Source of the DNA: Desulfonema magnum
GTDB lineage: Bacteria; Desulfobacterota; Desulfobacteria; Desulfobacterales; 4be13
Reading direction: 5' to 3'
DNA: 64,000 bases
NCBI RefSeq assembly: GCF_017377395.1
Contig: NZ_CP061800.1
Coordinates: 5,167,633 to 5,231,632, forward strand
Shown: piece by piece, positions 45,074 through 56,300 of the stretch
Layout: each line of letters begins with the position of its first letter
How positions within the stretch are numbered: the stretch's first letter is position 1
Notes under the pieces: generated by a model
Database searches by the model: none
Seen by the model: only the letters and a program-made list of their open reading frames with translations
Told to the model about the DNA's origin: nothing
Translations under genes and position numbers: made by a program

Positions 45074-45265
45074 ATGTTTGGAATTGGAATGCCAGAACTT
45101 ATTGTAATTCTTGTTATTATCCTGATAATTTTCGGAGCTGGCAAACTTCCGGAGATCGGTGCCGGTATGGGTAAGGCAATAAAGAATTTCAAAACTGCCA
45201 CCACAGATGCAGAAAGAAAAGAGGAAGAAAAGAAAAAGCTTGAAGACGGGGACAAAATCACCTGA
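45074..45265 (+). CDS. tatA: Twin-arginine translocase subunit TatA/E
   Basis: The 63-residue protein forms the pore-forming subunit of the Tat export system. It has the classic start MFGIGMPELIVILVIILIIF (one membrane span), the FGAGKLPEIGAGMGKAIKNF hinge with an amphipathic helix, and a short charged tail. The start at 45074 is chosen because GAGGAGG precedes it; an upstream in-frame ATG at 45056 lacks a site. It stands alone, with tatC not in the window. Confidence 0.95.
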   Translation: MFGIGMPELIVILVIILIIFGAGKLPEIGAGMGKAIKNFKTATTDAERKEEEKKKLEDGDKIT

Positions 45266-45570
45266 TCTTCTTGTTCGGCGTTAAAGGTCTGAATCATGGA
45301 TTCGGCTATAATCGACCGCGGATTAGCGGAAAATTTTATATTCGATGAGTGTCCCAAAATCCGTGATTCAGCCAGTTAGCGCATGAAAAATCGAAATCAG
45401 AACGGATGAGTTAATTTGGGCAGAGATGCAGCTATTTGAAATTACATATGGTGGTTATCCAATAATTTTAAAATCTAAGAGCGTGTTTGAAAAGTAATTC
45501 CGAACGCGGGCAGGGAAGCCGGAAAGGGGACAGACAGCGTTCCTAAACATAAGCCCTGTTCGACTTTCAT
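45266..45570. other. Intergenic region, nothing recognised
   Basis: These 305 bp separate tatA from the convergent histidine kinase gene. I see no ORF, clear terminator or repeat family member. Confidence 0.5.
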
Positions 45571-48408
45571 TTAAACTTGATCACTCCTTGCCACAGGAAG
45601 CCTTATTCTGAAACTTGTTCCGTCAGGGCTGGTTTCAGCCACTTCAATATGTCCTCCGTGTGCCTCGATGATTCCGTAAGCAATGGAAAGTCCCAGGCCC
45701 GTGCCTTTTCCCACTTCTTTGGTTGTAAAAAACGGATCGAAAATATTTTCCATGTTATCCTGAGCAATACCGCTGCCAGTGTCTGAAACCCAAATTTCCA
45801 CAGTCTTTTTATCTGTTTTGGAGAGCCTGGAGATGATTTCCAGCACCTTTTTTTCTGAGATGACATATCCTTCATCATTATCTGTATCTCCTTGTTTTTC
45901 TTCTTCAATTGCATCCCTGGCATTTGAAAACAGGTTCAAAAAAACCTGCTCCAACTGATTGGCATCCCCATAAACTTCGGGAATATCCCGGTCCAGATAC
46001 TTTTTCACTTCAATATTATGCACATGTAATTGTTCGTATATCATCAAAAAAGTGTCTTCAATAACTTTGTTTATGTCTGTCAGTTGGAAATTTGAGTTGG
46101 ACTGTCGGGAAAAAATGCGAAGGTGCTTGATGATATTCATCATCCTTGTAGTATTTCTTTCAATTATCTCAAATATTTTTATAACTTCATCTTTATTGAC
46201 GCCATTTTCCTTAAGGCATAGTAAAATAAACTGGGCATTTCCCCGGATGACCATCAGGGGCTGATTCAGCTCGTGAGCCATCCCGGCCGCCAGTTCTCCG
46301 ATGGAGACCAGTTTTGCTGATTGAATAAGCTGGGCCTGAGTGTCTCTGAGTTTTTCATAAGCCTGTTTCAGTTCATCCTGCGCCAGTACGTTATCGGTGA
46401 TGTCAAAAGCAGTTCCCAGGAAAGCAGATTCTCCCTCATATTCTATCGGAGTCATAGTGAAATCAATCCATCGGGTTTCCTTTTTTTGTGTCAGAATTTT
46501 GGCCTTGTAAGAAGAAATCACAGGTTCACCTCGCAGTCTGGCCTGATGCCGTGAGTGAATAATCTTTGCCATATCAGGGTGAATTATATTTCGGTATGAC
46601 ATTAAAGCAAGTTCTTTCCTGGTATAACCTGTCAGGGTTTCGAATGCCGGATTTGCATAAACATAGCTGTCTTTCTGATAGATAAAAATACTTGAGACAG
46701 TGTTTTCCGCGAGGGCCCGGAATTTGGCCTCGCTTTCTTTCAGTGCTTTCTCAGCCGTCACCTGGTTTGTTATGTCCAAGGCAATGCCACCAATAAGAAG
46801 AGGTTTCCCTTCCTGAATAATTGGAAATTTGATTGTCCGATAGGTATGACTGACTCCGTACTGATCCAGTATCGCTTCATTGATCATCTGAATGCCTTCG
46901 GCAATGACTTTTTTATCTTCTTCAATAAAGTTATCCGCGATTTCTTTTGAAAATAATTCGTATGGTGATTTACCGATCACACCTTTGTTCAGAATATTCT
47001 CCATATATTTATTGATATAGAGATGATTAAAATTTTCATCTTTTATAAATACCACACCCGGGAGATTATCCATGAATAATGAAAATCGTTCTTCGCTTTC
47101 TCTGAGTGCGTCCTTTGCCCGCCTGTGTTCTGTCTGGTCAGATGAAAACACCGCGACATGGGTAATTTCATTTTTTTCGTTAAAATAAGGATAATAACTG
47201 ACATCATAATAGCCTGAGCCTTTCCCATGAAATTCAATCCATCCTTCGAAGTGACCTTCTTCCCCTGCAAAACATTTGTCCAGTTTCGCTTTGATATAAT
47301 TGGCAAAGACATCCTGACCCCAGACATCTGCCACTGTTTTCCCAACGATCTCTTCTTTGGACATGTTAAAATATTCGCGATAGGTGCGATTCACAGCTTC
47401 ATAAACATAATCTCTGTTAATGAGTGTCATGAAATTTTTGGAACTGTTGGCAATGAACTCAAATTTACGCTGATTCTCTTCAGCCCTATGCCGCCTGGTT
47501 ATATCTTCGGTATGAATCATAACCAAATCCGGCGGAATAAAAACATAGCTGATATCAAGAAGCCTGACCTCTCCTGTTGCGCTGATTTTATAACGGGTTT
47601 GCTTACGGATGGTTTTCTTTTTTTTATAGCATTCGTCACAGTCTGCAATAACATTCGGATTATCCTGACAATATACGCTGATTTTTTCCCCGATGTATTT
47701 TTTAATCTTTCCTTTGCTAAAAATTTCCGCCGCGATATTGTAATCTGTCAGAACAAAATCATCATCCTGCTTTTGCCATGTATATGTAGGCACCTGAATC
47801 CCCATATAGCGGGCCTGGAACTGTTTTTCACTTTTTTGAAGCGACTTTTCTCTTTGTTTAATCTCATCAATATCTGTCACGACCATCTGAATTTGACTCA
47901 GATTTCCCTCAGAATCCTGTATGGCATTGCTTTGAAGAACTGCATAAAACTGAGTGCCATCTTTTTTCACAAGTTTCAGCTCGCAAGATTGCCTGGTTCC
48001 GGTTTCAAAAACTTTTTTATGATGATCATAAAAAATATCCTGAACATCAGGCGCAATAAAAACCAACAAGCTCCTTTTTATCAGCTCGTGTTTTTCAAAG
48101 CCCAAAAGATCAGCTCCTTCAAAATTTACCTCAAGGATCAGCCCATTTTTATCCGCAACAAAATATCCCACAGGCGCAAAATCATACAGATCCGCATATT
48201 TTTTGTGTAAGCCTTCCAGTTCTGACTGACACCTGAAAAGTTTTTTATTCTGAAGTTTCAATTCAGTCTGATGAATTTGCAGTTCCTTAATAAGACTGAG
48301 GGTTTCTTCGGGTGATAAGGCTGAAATGTCTTCCTTTTGAAGCGGATGTGGCATTTTTTCAAAATTTATCAAGTTATTAAATGGTTCTGACTGGGTTTTA
48401 TTTTTCAT
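45571..48408 (-). CDS. Multi-PAS sensor histidine kinase
   Basis: The 945-residue soluble protein has a helical N-terminus followed by about five PAS domains (for example DFAPVGYFVADKNGLILEVN, GVVFIKDENFNHLYINKYM, and SSIFIYQKDSYVYANPAFET). The third-quarter PAS domains include cysteine-bearing motifs (DCDECYKKKK). The kinase core has the phospho-acceptor His712 in GMAHELNQPLMV, then the ATPase boxes NLFSNARDAIEEE, VSDTGSGIAQDNMENIFDPF and GKGTGLGLSIAYGI. No membrane segments are seen, so it senses cytoplasmic signals, perhaps redox or ligand. It lies at the end of the chemosensory cluster without an adjacent response regulator of its own. Confidence 0.92.
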   Translation of the reverse strand: MKNKTQSEPFNNLINFEKMPHPLQKEDISALSPEETLSLIKELQIHQTELKLQNKKLFRCQSELEGLHKKYADLYDFAPVGYFVADKNGLILEVNFEGADLLGFEKHELIKRSLLVFIAPDVQDIFYDHHKKVFETGTRQSCELKLVKKDGTQFYAVLQSNAIQDSEGNLSQIQMVVTDIDEIKQREKSLQKSEKQFQARYMGIQVPTYTWQKQDDDFVLTDYNIAAEIFSKGKIKKYIGEKISVYCQDNPNVIADCDECYKKKKTIRKQTRYKISATGEVRLLDISYVFIPPDLVMIHTEDITRRHRAEENQRKFEFIANSSKNFMTLINRDYVYEAVNRTYREYFNMSKEEIVGKTVADVWGQDVFANYIKAKLDKCFAGEEGHFEGWIEFHGKGSGYYDVSYYPYFNEKNEITHVAVFSSDQTEHRRAKDALRESEERFSLFMDNLPGVVFIKDENFNHLYINKYMENILNKGVIGKSPYELFSKEIADNFIEEDKKVIAEGIQMINEAILDQYGVSHTYRTIKFPIIQEGKPLLIGGIALDITNQVTAEKALKESEAKFRALAENTVSSIFIYQKDSYVYANPAFETLTGYTRKELALMSYRNIIHPDMAKIIHSRHQARLRGEPVISSYKAKILTQKKETRWIDFTMTPIEYEGESAFLGTAFDITDNVLAQDELKQAYEKLRDTQAQLIQSAKLVSIGELAAGMAHELNQPLMVIRGNAQFILLCLKENGVNKDEVIKIFEIIERNTTRMMNIIKHLRIFSRQSNSNFQLTDINKVIEDTFLMIYEQLHVHNIEVKKYLDRDIPEVYGDANQLEQVFLNLFSNARDAIEEEKQGDTDNDEGYVISEKKVLEIISRLSKTDKKTVEIWVSDTGSGIAQDNMENIFDPFFTTKEVGKGTGLGLSIAYGIIEAHGGHIEVAETSPDGTSFRIRLPVARSDQV

Positions 48409-48478
48409 CTCTTTTCTCTCAGTTTATTTGACAAAGGGGCGGAACATCGCATAATGACAGAGGCATCCTGCAGGCCAG

Positions 48479-49372
48479 CTAAATAACGGCTTTTTTCTTA
48501 TAGAGAAGCGTCTCTCCGTAATGAAGAGAGTCAAATTTATCTGTGAGGGCATAAACATTTTCTGTTGTCCCGAGAATGAGAAGTCCGTTCTCGGAAAGCA
48601 TGGTGTGGAATTGGTCAATGATACGGGACTTTGTATCAATATCAAAATAAATGAGCACATTGCGGCAAAAAATCACGTCAAAGCCGCCCAGCACGGTAAA
48701 AGTGTTCATAAGGTTCATTTGCCGGAATTCCACCATGCTCCGAATCGAACTGTTGATGAGCCAGCGTCCCCCGACCTTTCCGAAATATTTTTCCACACGC
48801 TCGGATGAAAGCCCTCGCCGGAGTTCCATCTCACCATATTCACCGACTATTGCCCGTGAAAGCACCTCGCTGGATATATCTGTGGCAAGTATTCCGAAGT
48901 CTTCCTCAGATACAGAAACCGGGAAAGCTTTCTCTTTTTGAAAGGATCTGTTTTCCTCCACATATTCATGAATCACCATGGCAAGGCTGTATGGTTCCTG
49001 GCCCGTGGATGAGCCTGCGGACCAGAGGCCGACTTTTGAGCCTTTCCTGGAGTTCCCGCGCAATTTCCGTTCCCGGATCATCTCACTCAGTCTCGGAAGA
49101 ATGTATTCTCTGAAGGTAAGGAAAGGATGCGTATCCCGGAAAAAAGAAGTTTCATTGGTGGTGATAGCATTGATGATCTGCTCCTGATAGATGGGGAGAG
49201 GACTGTATTTGATCTTCCGATAAAATTCACCAAAGCTCCTGCATTTTGCAGCTTCGGCAATGGGTTCAAGCCGTTGCCGGATCAGATATGCCTTGTTATC
49301 AGGAATAAAAAGACCGCATATATTATAAATATAATTTCGCAGCAGTTCAAATTCATTTTCGGAAAGTTTCAT
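48479..49372 (-). CDS. cheR: Chemotaxis methyltransferase CheR
   Basis: The 297-residue enzyme methylates glutamates of chemoreceptors using SAM. The N-terminal helical domain is followed by the SAM-binding fold: SFFRDTHPFLTFREYILPRL, KVGLWSAGSSTGQEPYSLAM, FGILATDISSEVLSRA and DVIFCRNVLIYFDIDTKSRI. The start overlaps the cheB stop (ATGA), so it is translationally coupled. There are no C-terminal TPR or other extensions. Confidence 0.96.
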   Translation of the reverse strand: MKLSENEFELLRNYIYNICGLFIPDNKAYLIRQRLEPIAEAAKCRSFGEFYRKIKYSPLPIYQEQIINAITTNETSFFRDTHPFLTFREYILPRLSEMIRERKLRGNSRKGSKVGLWSAGSSTGQEPYSLAMVIHEYVEENRSFQKEKAFPVSVSEEDFGILATDISSEVLSRAIVGEYGEMELRRGLSSERVEKYFGKVGGRWLINSSIRSMVEFRQMNLMNTFTVLGGFDVIFCRNVLIYFDIDTKSRIIDQFHTMLSENGLLILGTTENVYALTDKFDSLHYGETLLYKKKAVI

Positions 49373-50502
49373 TGTCCTGCTCCTTTCAATCTGTGAATAA
49401 TATCGCTTACGGCTTCGGGAATATTCTCAAGGGGCAATATCTTGTCCACATTGCCGGAAGCTTCGGCACTCCCGGGCATTCCCCATACCACGCTGCTTTC
49501 TTCATCCTGGGCAATCACATAGGCTCCCGACCGTTTGAGGGTTCCTGCGCCTTTTGTGCCATCCGCTCCCATGCCGGTAAGGATGATGGCGATGACATCT
49601 CCCCCATATACGGTCGCAGCGGACCGGAAAAGCACATCGGCCGAAGGTCTGCACCCTTTCTCCGGGGGCTGTTTGTTCGTAATAATCAGAATATTGCCGC
49701 GCCTTCGGCGAAGCAGCATATGCCTTCCTCCGGGCGCGATATACACATGACGCTCCTGAACAACACTGTTGTTCAGGCCTTCGGTCACGGTATAAGAACA
49801 CCTGAGATTCAGACTGTTGGCAAGGGATTGCGTAAAAGTCGGAGGCATGTGCTGAACAATAAATATCGGCACGCTTACTTTTTCACAAAGCGGGGGCAGG
49901 ATTTCGGCCAGGGCCCTTGGTCCGCCTGTGGAAACTCCGATAAGTATTGCCTTGATTCTTGAGGAAACAAAAGCTCCGGGCCTCGCTGACATAGTCCCGG
50001 ACCGAGCCGATTTTTGCTTATAAACAGGGGAAGAGGACAGTCTGACCGGGCCTTTTGCAAGATATGAAGAAATACGCCTGGATGCGAAATAACGAATCTT
50101 TATCACCAGTCGGCGATGCAGGATTTCAATGCTTTCTGCCAACATCTTTCCTTCAGGTTTTGTTATAAAGTCAAACGCGCCTGCTTCCAGTGCTTTGATT
50201 GTGATATCCGCGCCTTTGTTCGTGACAGAACTAACCATGATCACCCCGATAGGCGGAATATTATTGTCTGAGGCATTGATTTTCCGAATCTCTTTCAGGG
50301 TCTCCAGTCCGTCCATATCCGGCATCTCAATATCAAGCGTGACAAGATCAGGGCGATGTGACCGAATGAACTCAATGGCTTTGATGCCGTTCCTGACAGA
50401 ACCGATCACTTCAATGTCATCTTCGCCTGACAGACTTTCCTCTATCGCACTGCGGAAAATACGGGAGTCATCAACAATGAGAATTTTTGTCTTTATACGC
50501 AT
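49369..50502 (-). CDS. cheB: Chemotaxis methylesterase CheB
   Basis: The 377-residue protein has an N-terminal receiver domain (KILIVDDSRIFRSAIEES, with the phospho-Asp in LVTLDIEMPDMDG) and a C-terminal methylesterase. The catalytic triad is Ser in GVSTGGPRAL, His in IVQHMPPTFTQSL and Asp in LTGMGADGTKGAG. The start at 50502 (MRIKTKILIV) is chosen because the domain begins there; a longer reading to 50655 overlaps the chemoreceptor gene. It is 7 bp after the receptor stop. Confidence 0.95.
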   Translation of the reverse strand: MRIKTKILIVDDSRIFRSAIEESLSGEDDIEVIGSVRNGIKAIEFIRSHRPDLVTLDIEMPDMDGLETLKEIRKINASDNNIPPIGVIMVSSVTNKGADITIKALEAGAFDFITKPEGKMLAESIEILHRRLVIKIRYFASRRISSYLAKGPVRLSSSPVYKQKSARSGTMSARPGAFVSSRIKAILIGVSTGGPRALAEILPPLCEKVSVPIFIVQHMPPTFTQSLANSLNLRCSYTVTEGLNNSVVQERHVYIAPGGRHMLLRRRRGNILIITNKQPPEKGCRPSADVLFRSAATVYGGDVIAIILTGMGADGTKGAGTLKRSGAYVIAQDEESSVVWGMPGSAEASGNVDKILPLENIPEAVSDIIHRLKGAGQ

Positions 50503-50509
50503 TGATTTT

Positions 50510-52696
50510 TTATTCAATTTTAAACTTACCAACCATTTCCTGAAGTTCCCGCGCGATCCGTGCCAATTCTCCCGCGGAAGTGTTGATATCCCTGGCCCCG
50601 GAATTGGCGTTCCCGGCAGCATCGCTGATGCTCTGGATATTGGACGCGACATCATTGGCTCCTCTGGCAGCCTCGCCGGCGTTCATAGACATATCATTGG
50701 AACCTCTGGCGAGTTCCGCGATGGAGGTGGCAATGTTGCCTGCCCCTGAATTTACTTGCTGAACGCTGGCTGAGATATTGTTGGCGGTCAGGGTCTGCTG
50801 TTCAACAGCTTTCATGATCACGGTACCTGATTCATTGATATTATTAATAATATCCGAAACTTCATCTATCACTTTCACCGCCTCGATGGTGTTTTTTTGT
50901 ACGTCTTTGATTCGTTTAGCTATGTTTTCAGCGGCCTGTGAACTCTGGTTAGCAAGGTCTTTAATTTCCTTTGCAACCACGGCAAAGCCCTTTCCTGCGT
51001 CACCCGCGGAAGCCGCTTCAATGGCAGCATTGAGCGCCAGCAGATTTGTCTGCTCTGCGATCTTTTTGATGGCCTCGGTCACCTCATCAATCTCCATAGC
51101 TGTGTCACCGAGGGTATTCATTACCAGCGTTGCCGCGCTTGCCATCTCCATTGCCTGTGTTGAAATATTGGAGCCTTTCTGGGCATTTTTGGCAATATCA
51201 TTAATCGCCATTGACATTTCTTCTATGGCCGAAGCCACAGAATTCATGTTCTGGGCCATCTGCTCCGCTGTGGAGGAGATACTTTGAACATTTACACTCA
51301 TTTCCTCAGCAGCAGAGGCCATGGTATGAATATTCATTGACATCTCCTCGGTTGCCGATGCAACATTATTGGATTTGGATGATATTTCATCGGTGACGGT
51401 ATTCATTTTGCCTGAGATATCAAAAAGAATGGCGGAAGAAGTGTTCAGTATCTCAACTTTCCAGACAATTTCTTTGATAATACTCCGAAAATTATTCAAT
51501 AATTTGTTAAACCATTTTGATATCTTTCCCACTTCGCCATCCGCGTCTGACCTGATTCGTTTTGTAAGGTCTCCATTTGAAATATATTTAAGCATATCAG
51601 ATATTTCATGTATATGTGCGGATATGGTGCCAGTCAGGTGCCGCAAGAGCGCAAGTGCCGCAAGAATACAAATTACCGCGGTTATCACTATTCTCCAGAT
51701 GTCCCTGCTCACCTGGCGTGTCTGCTCACTCGCGGATGCTGTGAACTTTTCTGTTGACATAAGAATATTGACAGACCAGGGCGTCAGGGTCCGGCCGATG
51801 TCCAGGGGGGTAAATAACTCGATATGGTTTTCTTTTATTTTAGTGACTTCTTCGCCGCTTTTTATATTGCGGAGGGCTTCTTCAAAATTTTTATGAAAAT
51901 TGCTGAGATGCTTGCCTGCCAATTCAGGTCTTTCAGTGACCGCGGCCAATATTCCGTTGTGACTGATCAGGAGAAGTTTCGCAGTGTCATCATAGCGTTC
52001 CTTTGCATGATCCGCTATTTCCTGCAGAGCATTGAGCCGCAGATCCACACCGGCAATCCCGTAAAAGATATTATCAACAATAATCGGCGCAACCAGGGAG
52101 GTAATCAGCGAGGACTTTCCCTGAACAATGTAAGGATAAGGATCTGTAATGCATTCCCTGCTGGTTTTTTCCGGCACCAGATAATAATTGCCAATCCCTT
52201 CTTTTTCGTAATCAACCAGAGGGGAAAGCGTGATTTTTCCCATATCATCCCAGCTCCAGTACGGAATGAAACGCCCTGTTTCATCATGGCCGTTGTCATT
52301 TTTATATCTTTCGTCCATCTGGTCAAACGCGTTCGGTTCCCAGCAAGTGTAAACCCCTGTAAAATGAGGATTCTGAGCCAGAACGGTTTTCAGAATGCTG
52401 TTGGCGTCATCGCGGTCCAGCCTGAGCGTGTTCTTTTTATTTTTAGTGACTGACAGCACATGGGCCAGGGTGCGTGCCGTGTCAAGTGCCTCTTCCAGAA
52501 TAATTCTGACATGGTTGGCTTGTTGTTCTGACATGGCGCTGACGTATTTCTGAGCATCTCTGAGAGCCTCTTCCCGGAGCATATTTCCTCTGTGTTTAAC
52601 GGCCATAACAGAGTAATTAATGATAAACACTGCCACAAGCAGCAGGAATATCCCTCCATATACAATGAGTTTCATTTGAAGGTTTTTTAATTTCAT
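50510..52696 (-). CDS. Methyl-accepting chemotaxis protein
   Basis: The 728-residue receptor has an N-terminal membrane segment (LIVYGGIFLLLVAVFIINYS) and a periplasmic Cache-type sensor (YTCWEPNAFDQMDERYKN, DPYPYIVQGKSSLITSLVAP). A second membrane span (IVITAVICILAALALLRHL), a HAMP domain, and a cytoplasmic signalling domain with the hairpin tip EIKDLANQSSQAAENIAKRI follow. The Cache motif often binds amino acids or organic acids. The start at 52696 has AGGAG upstream; the longer frame to 52744 does not. The C-terminus lacks a CheR-binding pentapeptide. Confidence 0.93.
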   Translation of the reverse strand: MKLKNLQMKLIVYGGIFLLLVAVFIINYSVMAVKHRGNMLREEALRDAQKYVSAMSEQQANHVRIILEEALDTARTLAHVLSVTKNKKNTLRLDRDDANSILKTVLAQNPHFTGVYTCWEPNAFDQMDERYKNDNGHDETGRFIPYWSWDDMGKITLSPLVDYEKEGIGNYYLVPEKTSRECITDPYPYIVQGKSSLITSLVAPIIVDNIFYGIAGVDLRLNALQEIADHAKERYDDTAKLLLISHNGILAAVTERPELAGKHLSNFHKNFEEALRNIKSGEEVTKIKENHIELFTPLDIGRTLTPWSVNILMSTEKFTASASEQTRQVSRDIWRIVITAVICILAALALLRHLTGTISAHIHEISDMLKYISNGDLTKRIRSDADGEVGKISKWFNKLLNNFRSIIKEIVWKVEILNTSSAILFDISGKMNTVTDEISSKSNNVASATEEMSMNIHTMASAAEEMSVNVQSISSTAEQMAQNMNSVASAIEEMSMAINDIAKNAQKGSNISTQAMEMASAATLVMNTLGDTAMEIDEVTEAIKKIAEQTNLLALNAAIEAASAGDAGKGFAVVAKEIKDLANQSSQAAENIAKRIKDVQKNTIEAVKVIDEVSDIINNINESGTVIMKAVEQQTLTANNISASVQQVNSGAGNIATSIAELARGSNDMSMNAGEAARGANDVASNIQSISDAAGNANSGARDINTSAGELARIARELQEMVGKFKIE

Positions 52697-52794
52697 CCAA
52701 TATCTCCTTTTTCCGACTAAGTCCCAGTCCAAAAAATTTCGCATATTTTCAATCAGATGCAGATATCATAAGTTTTTAATATCTGCCCGGGGAG

Positions 52795-52853
52795 GAAACC
52801 CGGCTTTTTTTTCCGGAATGATGCGTCTCCGACAAAGGAAAAAGCCGGGTTTC
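52795..52853. repeat. Stem-loop between cheW and the receptor gene
   Basis: GAAACCCGGCTTTTT (52795-52809) pairs perfectly with AAAAAGCCGGGTTTC (52839-52853). A close copy lies at 61221-61279, with shared flank ATATCTGCCCGG. It is a dispersed element that could also attenuate transcription within the cluster. Confidence 0.7.
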
Positions 52854-52896
52854 TTCCCGCACCGCAACTTTTTGTCCTGCACACAGCCCTCGGACA

Positions 52897-53373
52897 TTAC
52901 CAAATATTTTTCAATAAGCTCCGGGAATTCAAAATAACCAGAAGTCCGTTTTCCAGTTTGCACACGCCGCTCAGGAGGTTTAACGCGCCGCCCTGTTCGC
53001 CGCCTTCGGGAAGTTCATGTTCCTCCCTGACACGCTCTTCAATCCGGGCCTCATCCACCTCAAAGACATCGCCAATCTGGTCCACCAGAACACCGAAAGG
53101 GTCTCCCACCTCGGGCTTAAATAAAATAACCCGGCTTGCGTCATCTGTTTTCTTACTCTCAAACCCTAAAAAAAGCCGCAGATCAAGGATCAAATGAATC
53201 TGGCCGCGGATATTGACGTAGCCCTTGACCTTCTTAGGGGCATGAAAGATAGGTGTGAAGTCGGTTTCCTGATTGACCTCTTTCACATCTAAAATATCAA
53301 CGCCGAAAAGACGTTCAGATATCTGAAATGTGCAAAACTGGCGGCTGGGTTTATCAATATTCTCTTTCTTCAT
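52897..53373 (-). CDS. cheW: Chemotaxis coupling protein CheW
   Basis: The 158-residue protein couples receptor to CheA. It has the CheW SH3-like fold: FCTFQISERLFGVDILDVKE, KVKGYVNIRGQIHLILDLRL, and VLVDQIGDVFEVDEARIE. A loop with EEHELPEGGEQGGALN is somewhat longer than usual. It lies 10 bp downstream of cheA on the same strand. Confidence 0.94.
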   Translation of the reverse strand: MKKENIDKPSRQFCTFQISERLFGVDILDVKEVNQETDFTPIFHAPKKVKGYVNIRGQIHLILDLRLFLGFESKKTDDASRVILFKPEVGDPFGVLVDQIGDVFEVDEARIEERVREEHELPEGGEQGGALNLLSGVCKLENGLLVILNSRSLLKNIW

Positions 53374-53383
53374 TTCTCACTTC

Positions 53384-56300
53384 TCACTTTTTTAACATCT
53401 CTGCGACCGTTGTCAAAAATCGTTCCCTGTCAAGTTTGATTTCATAGCGGTCATAGCCGCATTTTATAGCCTTTTCCCGGTCTTTTTCCGCGTCAAGCGC
53501 AGTCAGAGCCACGGCAGGAATATGGTTTTTTTGTTCATTTTTACGGACATTCTCCATGAAATCCCAGCCATCCATCACCGGCATCTCAATATCAGAGACA
53601 ATCAGGTCGAACTGAGTTTCGTTCATGCGATCCAGACCTGCCTGACCGTTTTCAGCCGTAATGACTTTATAGCCATCTGCTTTCAGATACCCTTTGATCA
53701 GTTGTCTGAAAAACGAAGCATCTTCCACCAGAAGCACTTGTTTTATTGCGTCAGGGGGCGGATTTTCTGTTCGTCGTTCGTCAAACCATTCAGGTTCTGC
53801 CTTTTCTATTAAGCGATAAATATCTATAAAAAGTGTCATATGATCCCGCACAACAGAGGTTCCCAGAAGACCGTCCTCCATATAGCTTTCAACATTCAGT
53901 TCAACACTTGCCTCCTGAATATCAACAAGCTCCGAAGCCAGTAATCCCATGGGCTGGCGGATGTATTTGGGAATAATGAGAAACATATCATCCCGTTCCG
54001 CCCCCGGAGAAACCGTCAGCACCTTGTCGGGCCGGAGAATCCATGTGGATATTCCGTTAATTGTAACAAATTCTTTTTCACCGATATATTCAATGTCGGA
54101 TATGGAAATCCGCTCAATGCGCCGAATAAGCGGGAGAGACATGGCAAATTGTTCTTTTTCACCGTATTTGAAAAGAAGAACAGTCTGCAAATTTTCATCA
54201 CTTTTCATTTTGTTTGTCCTGGCTTCTTCCGCGGAGTTGTCCGTTATTATTCCGGCATACGCGGCAATCCCTTCCACATCCAGAATCAAAGCCACTTTTC
54301 CATCGCCCATAATAGTGGCTCCGGAATATATGCTCAGGGATTTTACAGCAGGATGCATGGGTTTCACCACAATTTCCTCTGTTCCCAGAACCCGGTCAAT
54401 AATCAGGCCAAAACATAAGTTGCCGACTTTGAGTACGGCAAAGCTGAGGGACTCAGGCACGTTGTCAGTTAGCTGATTCCGGTATTTTTCAGTAATTTCG
54501 GCTTTTGCCTTATGGGTAAACATTGTGGGTCTTGCCAGAACCTCTGAGAACCGTATCATGGGCAAAAGCCGGTCACGAAGGCGATAAATCTCCTGATTCT
54601 CTGTACATTCTATTTTTGTTGTCACATCTTTGTCATACAGACAGACCAGTTCCACCAGGTTGATTTGCGGGATGGCATATCTGTTTTCCCCTTCGACAAC
54701 GACCAGACAGGGAATAATGGCAAGGGTCAGCGGCAGTCTCAGATGGATCTCCGTGCCTTTTCCGGTCGTGGATTCAAGATCAAGGGTCCCGCCCAGTTTG
54801 TCAATGCCGGTCTTCACCACGTCCATCCCTACGCCCCGGCCTGAGAGATCAGTCACTTTGTCCGTGGTGCTGAATCCGGGTAACAGAACCAGGCGAAGAA
54901 TATCCTTGTTGCTCATCCGTTCCAATTCATCTTTTGTCTTTATCTGATTCTCCATAGCTTTTTTTCGTATGAGATCCGGATCAATTCCTCTTCCGTCATC
55001 CCTGATGTCAATATTAATATGACCTGCTTCATGGTAAGCGCTGAGGGAGATGCATCCGGCTTCGGGTTTTTTGGCCCGTATTCGCTTTTCAGGCGATTCA
55101 ATCGCATGATCACAACAATTGCGAATGAGATGTGTCAGGGGGTCTGCCAGAAATTCCAGAATAGTCTTGTCCAATTCAACATCACTGCCGCTGATGCTGA
55201 GTTTTATCTGTTTGCCGTGCTTTTTCCCAAAGTCCCGGACAAGACGGGGAAGTTTGCCGAATAATTTTCCAATAGGCTGCATCCGCGTCCGCATAATGGT
55301 TTCCTGTAATTCGGTGGTGACAATGTCCAGTCGCTGGACAGCGGATCGGGAAAGTGCGGCTGATGTTTCTGCGAAAAGAAGCTGCTGATTGCGTACCAGA
55401 ACAAGTTCACCGGCCAGCATCATCAGCTTGTCAAGGACATCCACATCAATACGCAAGGTCCGGCTCAGATTGACGCAGGATTTGGAGGGAGAGACAGGTT
55501 TGCCGCGCGCTGGCTCGCGATTCTCTGTTTCGATTTCAGGCGAAAGTTCCGAAGCCCGATAATTCTGAGCAGAGATTCGCGGCTCCTGACACGGAGAAGA
55601 GGAATCAGGAATTTCAGACTCAGCATCCGGAATCTCCGGCTCAGCATCCGGAATCTCCGGCTCAGAATCTGGCTCCTGTAATTGCGGACTGGGAACAGTT
55701 TTCCGAAGACCGTCTCTTCTGACATGAAGAATCTGGTCGCTCTTCAGCCCTGTCACTTCCTGAATGTCATCAGGAAACAAAATGGTGGCATACAAGACCT
55801 CATATAGTAAATGTTCTTTGGGAAGTCCCTCCCGTAAATCATAAGAAGGAACATCAATCTTTGCGTCTATGATATCGCCGGTACTGAGCAGTTCTCTGAT
55901 CAGTACCAGCGGCCCCTTGTTCTCATGCCGGGCAAGCTCGGTAAGATCATATCTCAGAACATAAAGAGACATATTCGAAGGAATATTTTTCAAGGTGAAT
56001 TCATTAATATCAAAGCTGATTTCATTTCCTTCGGAACAGGAAAGCTTCACAGCGGTATTCAGTTCGCTTTTTACTTTCGGAGACAAGTCAAGCATGCCGG
56101 AGAGCCGCTCATGCACGGTGGTTATATCCACCTCATTACTGTGCCTGACATCGTCCACCATGGTTGCAAGAATATCCGCTCCTGACAAAAGTGCGTCAAT
56201 AAATTCGGATTCAGGACGAAGTTCTCCTGCCCGCATCATGGACAGTAATGTTTCCATAACATGCGCCAAATCTCCTATCTTGCGTAATCCCAGAAATCCG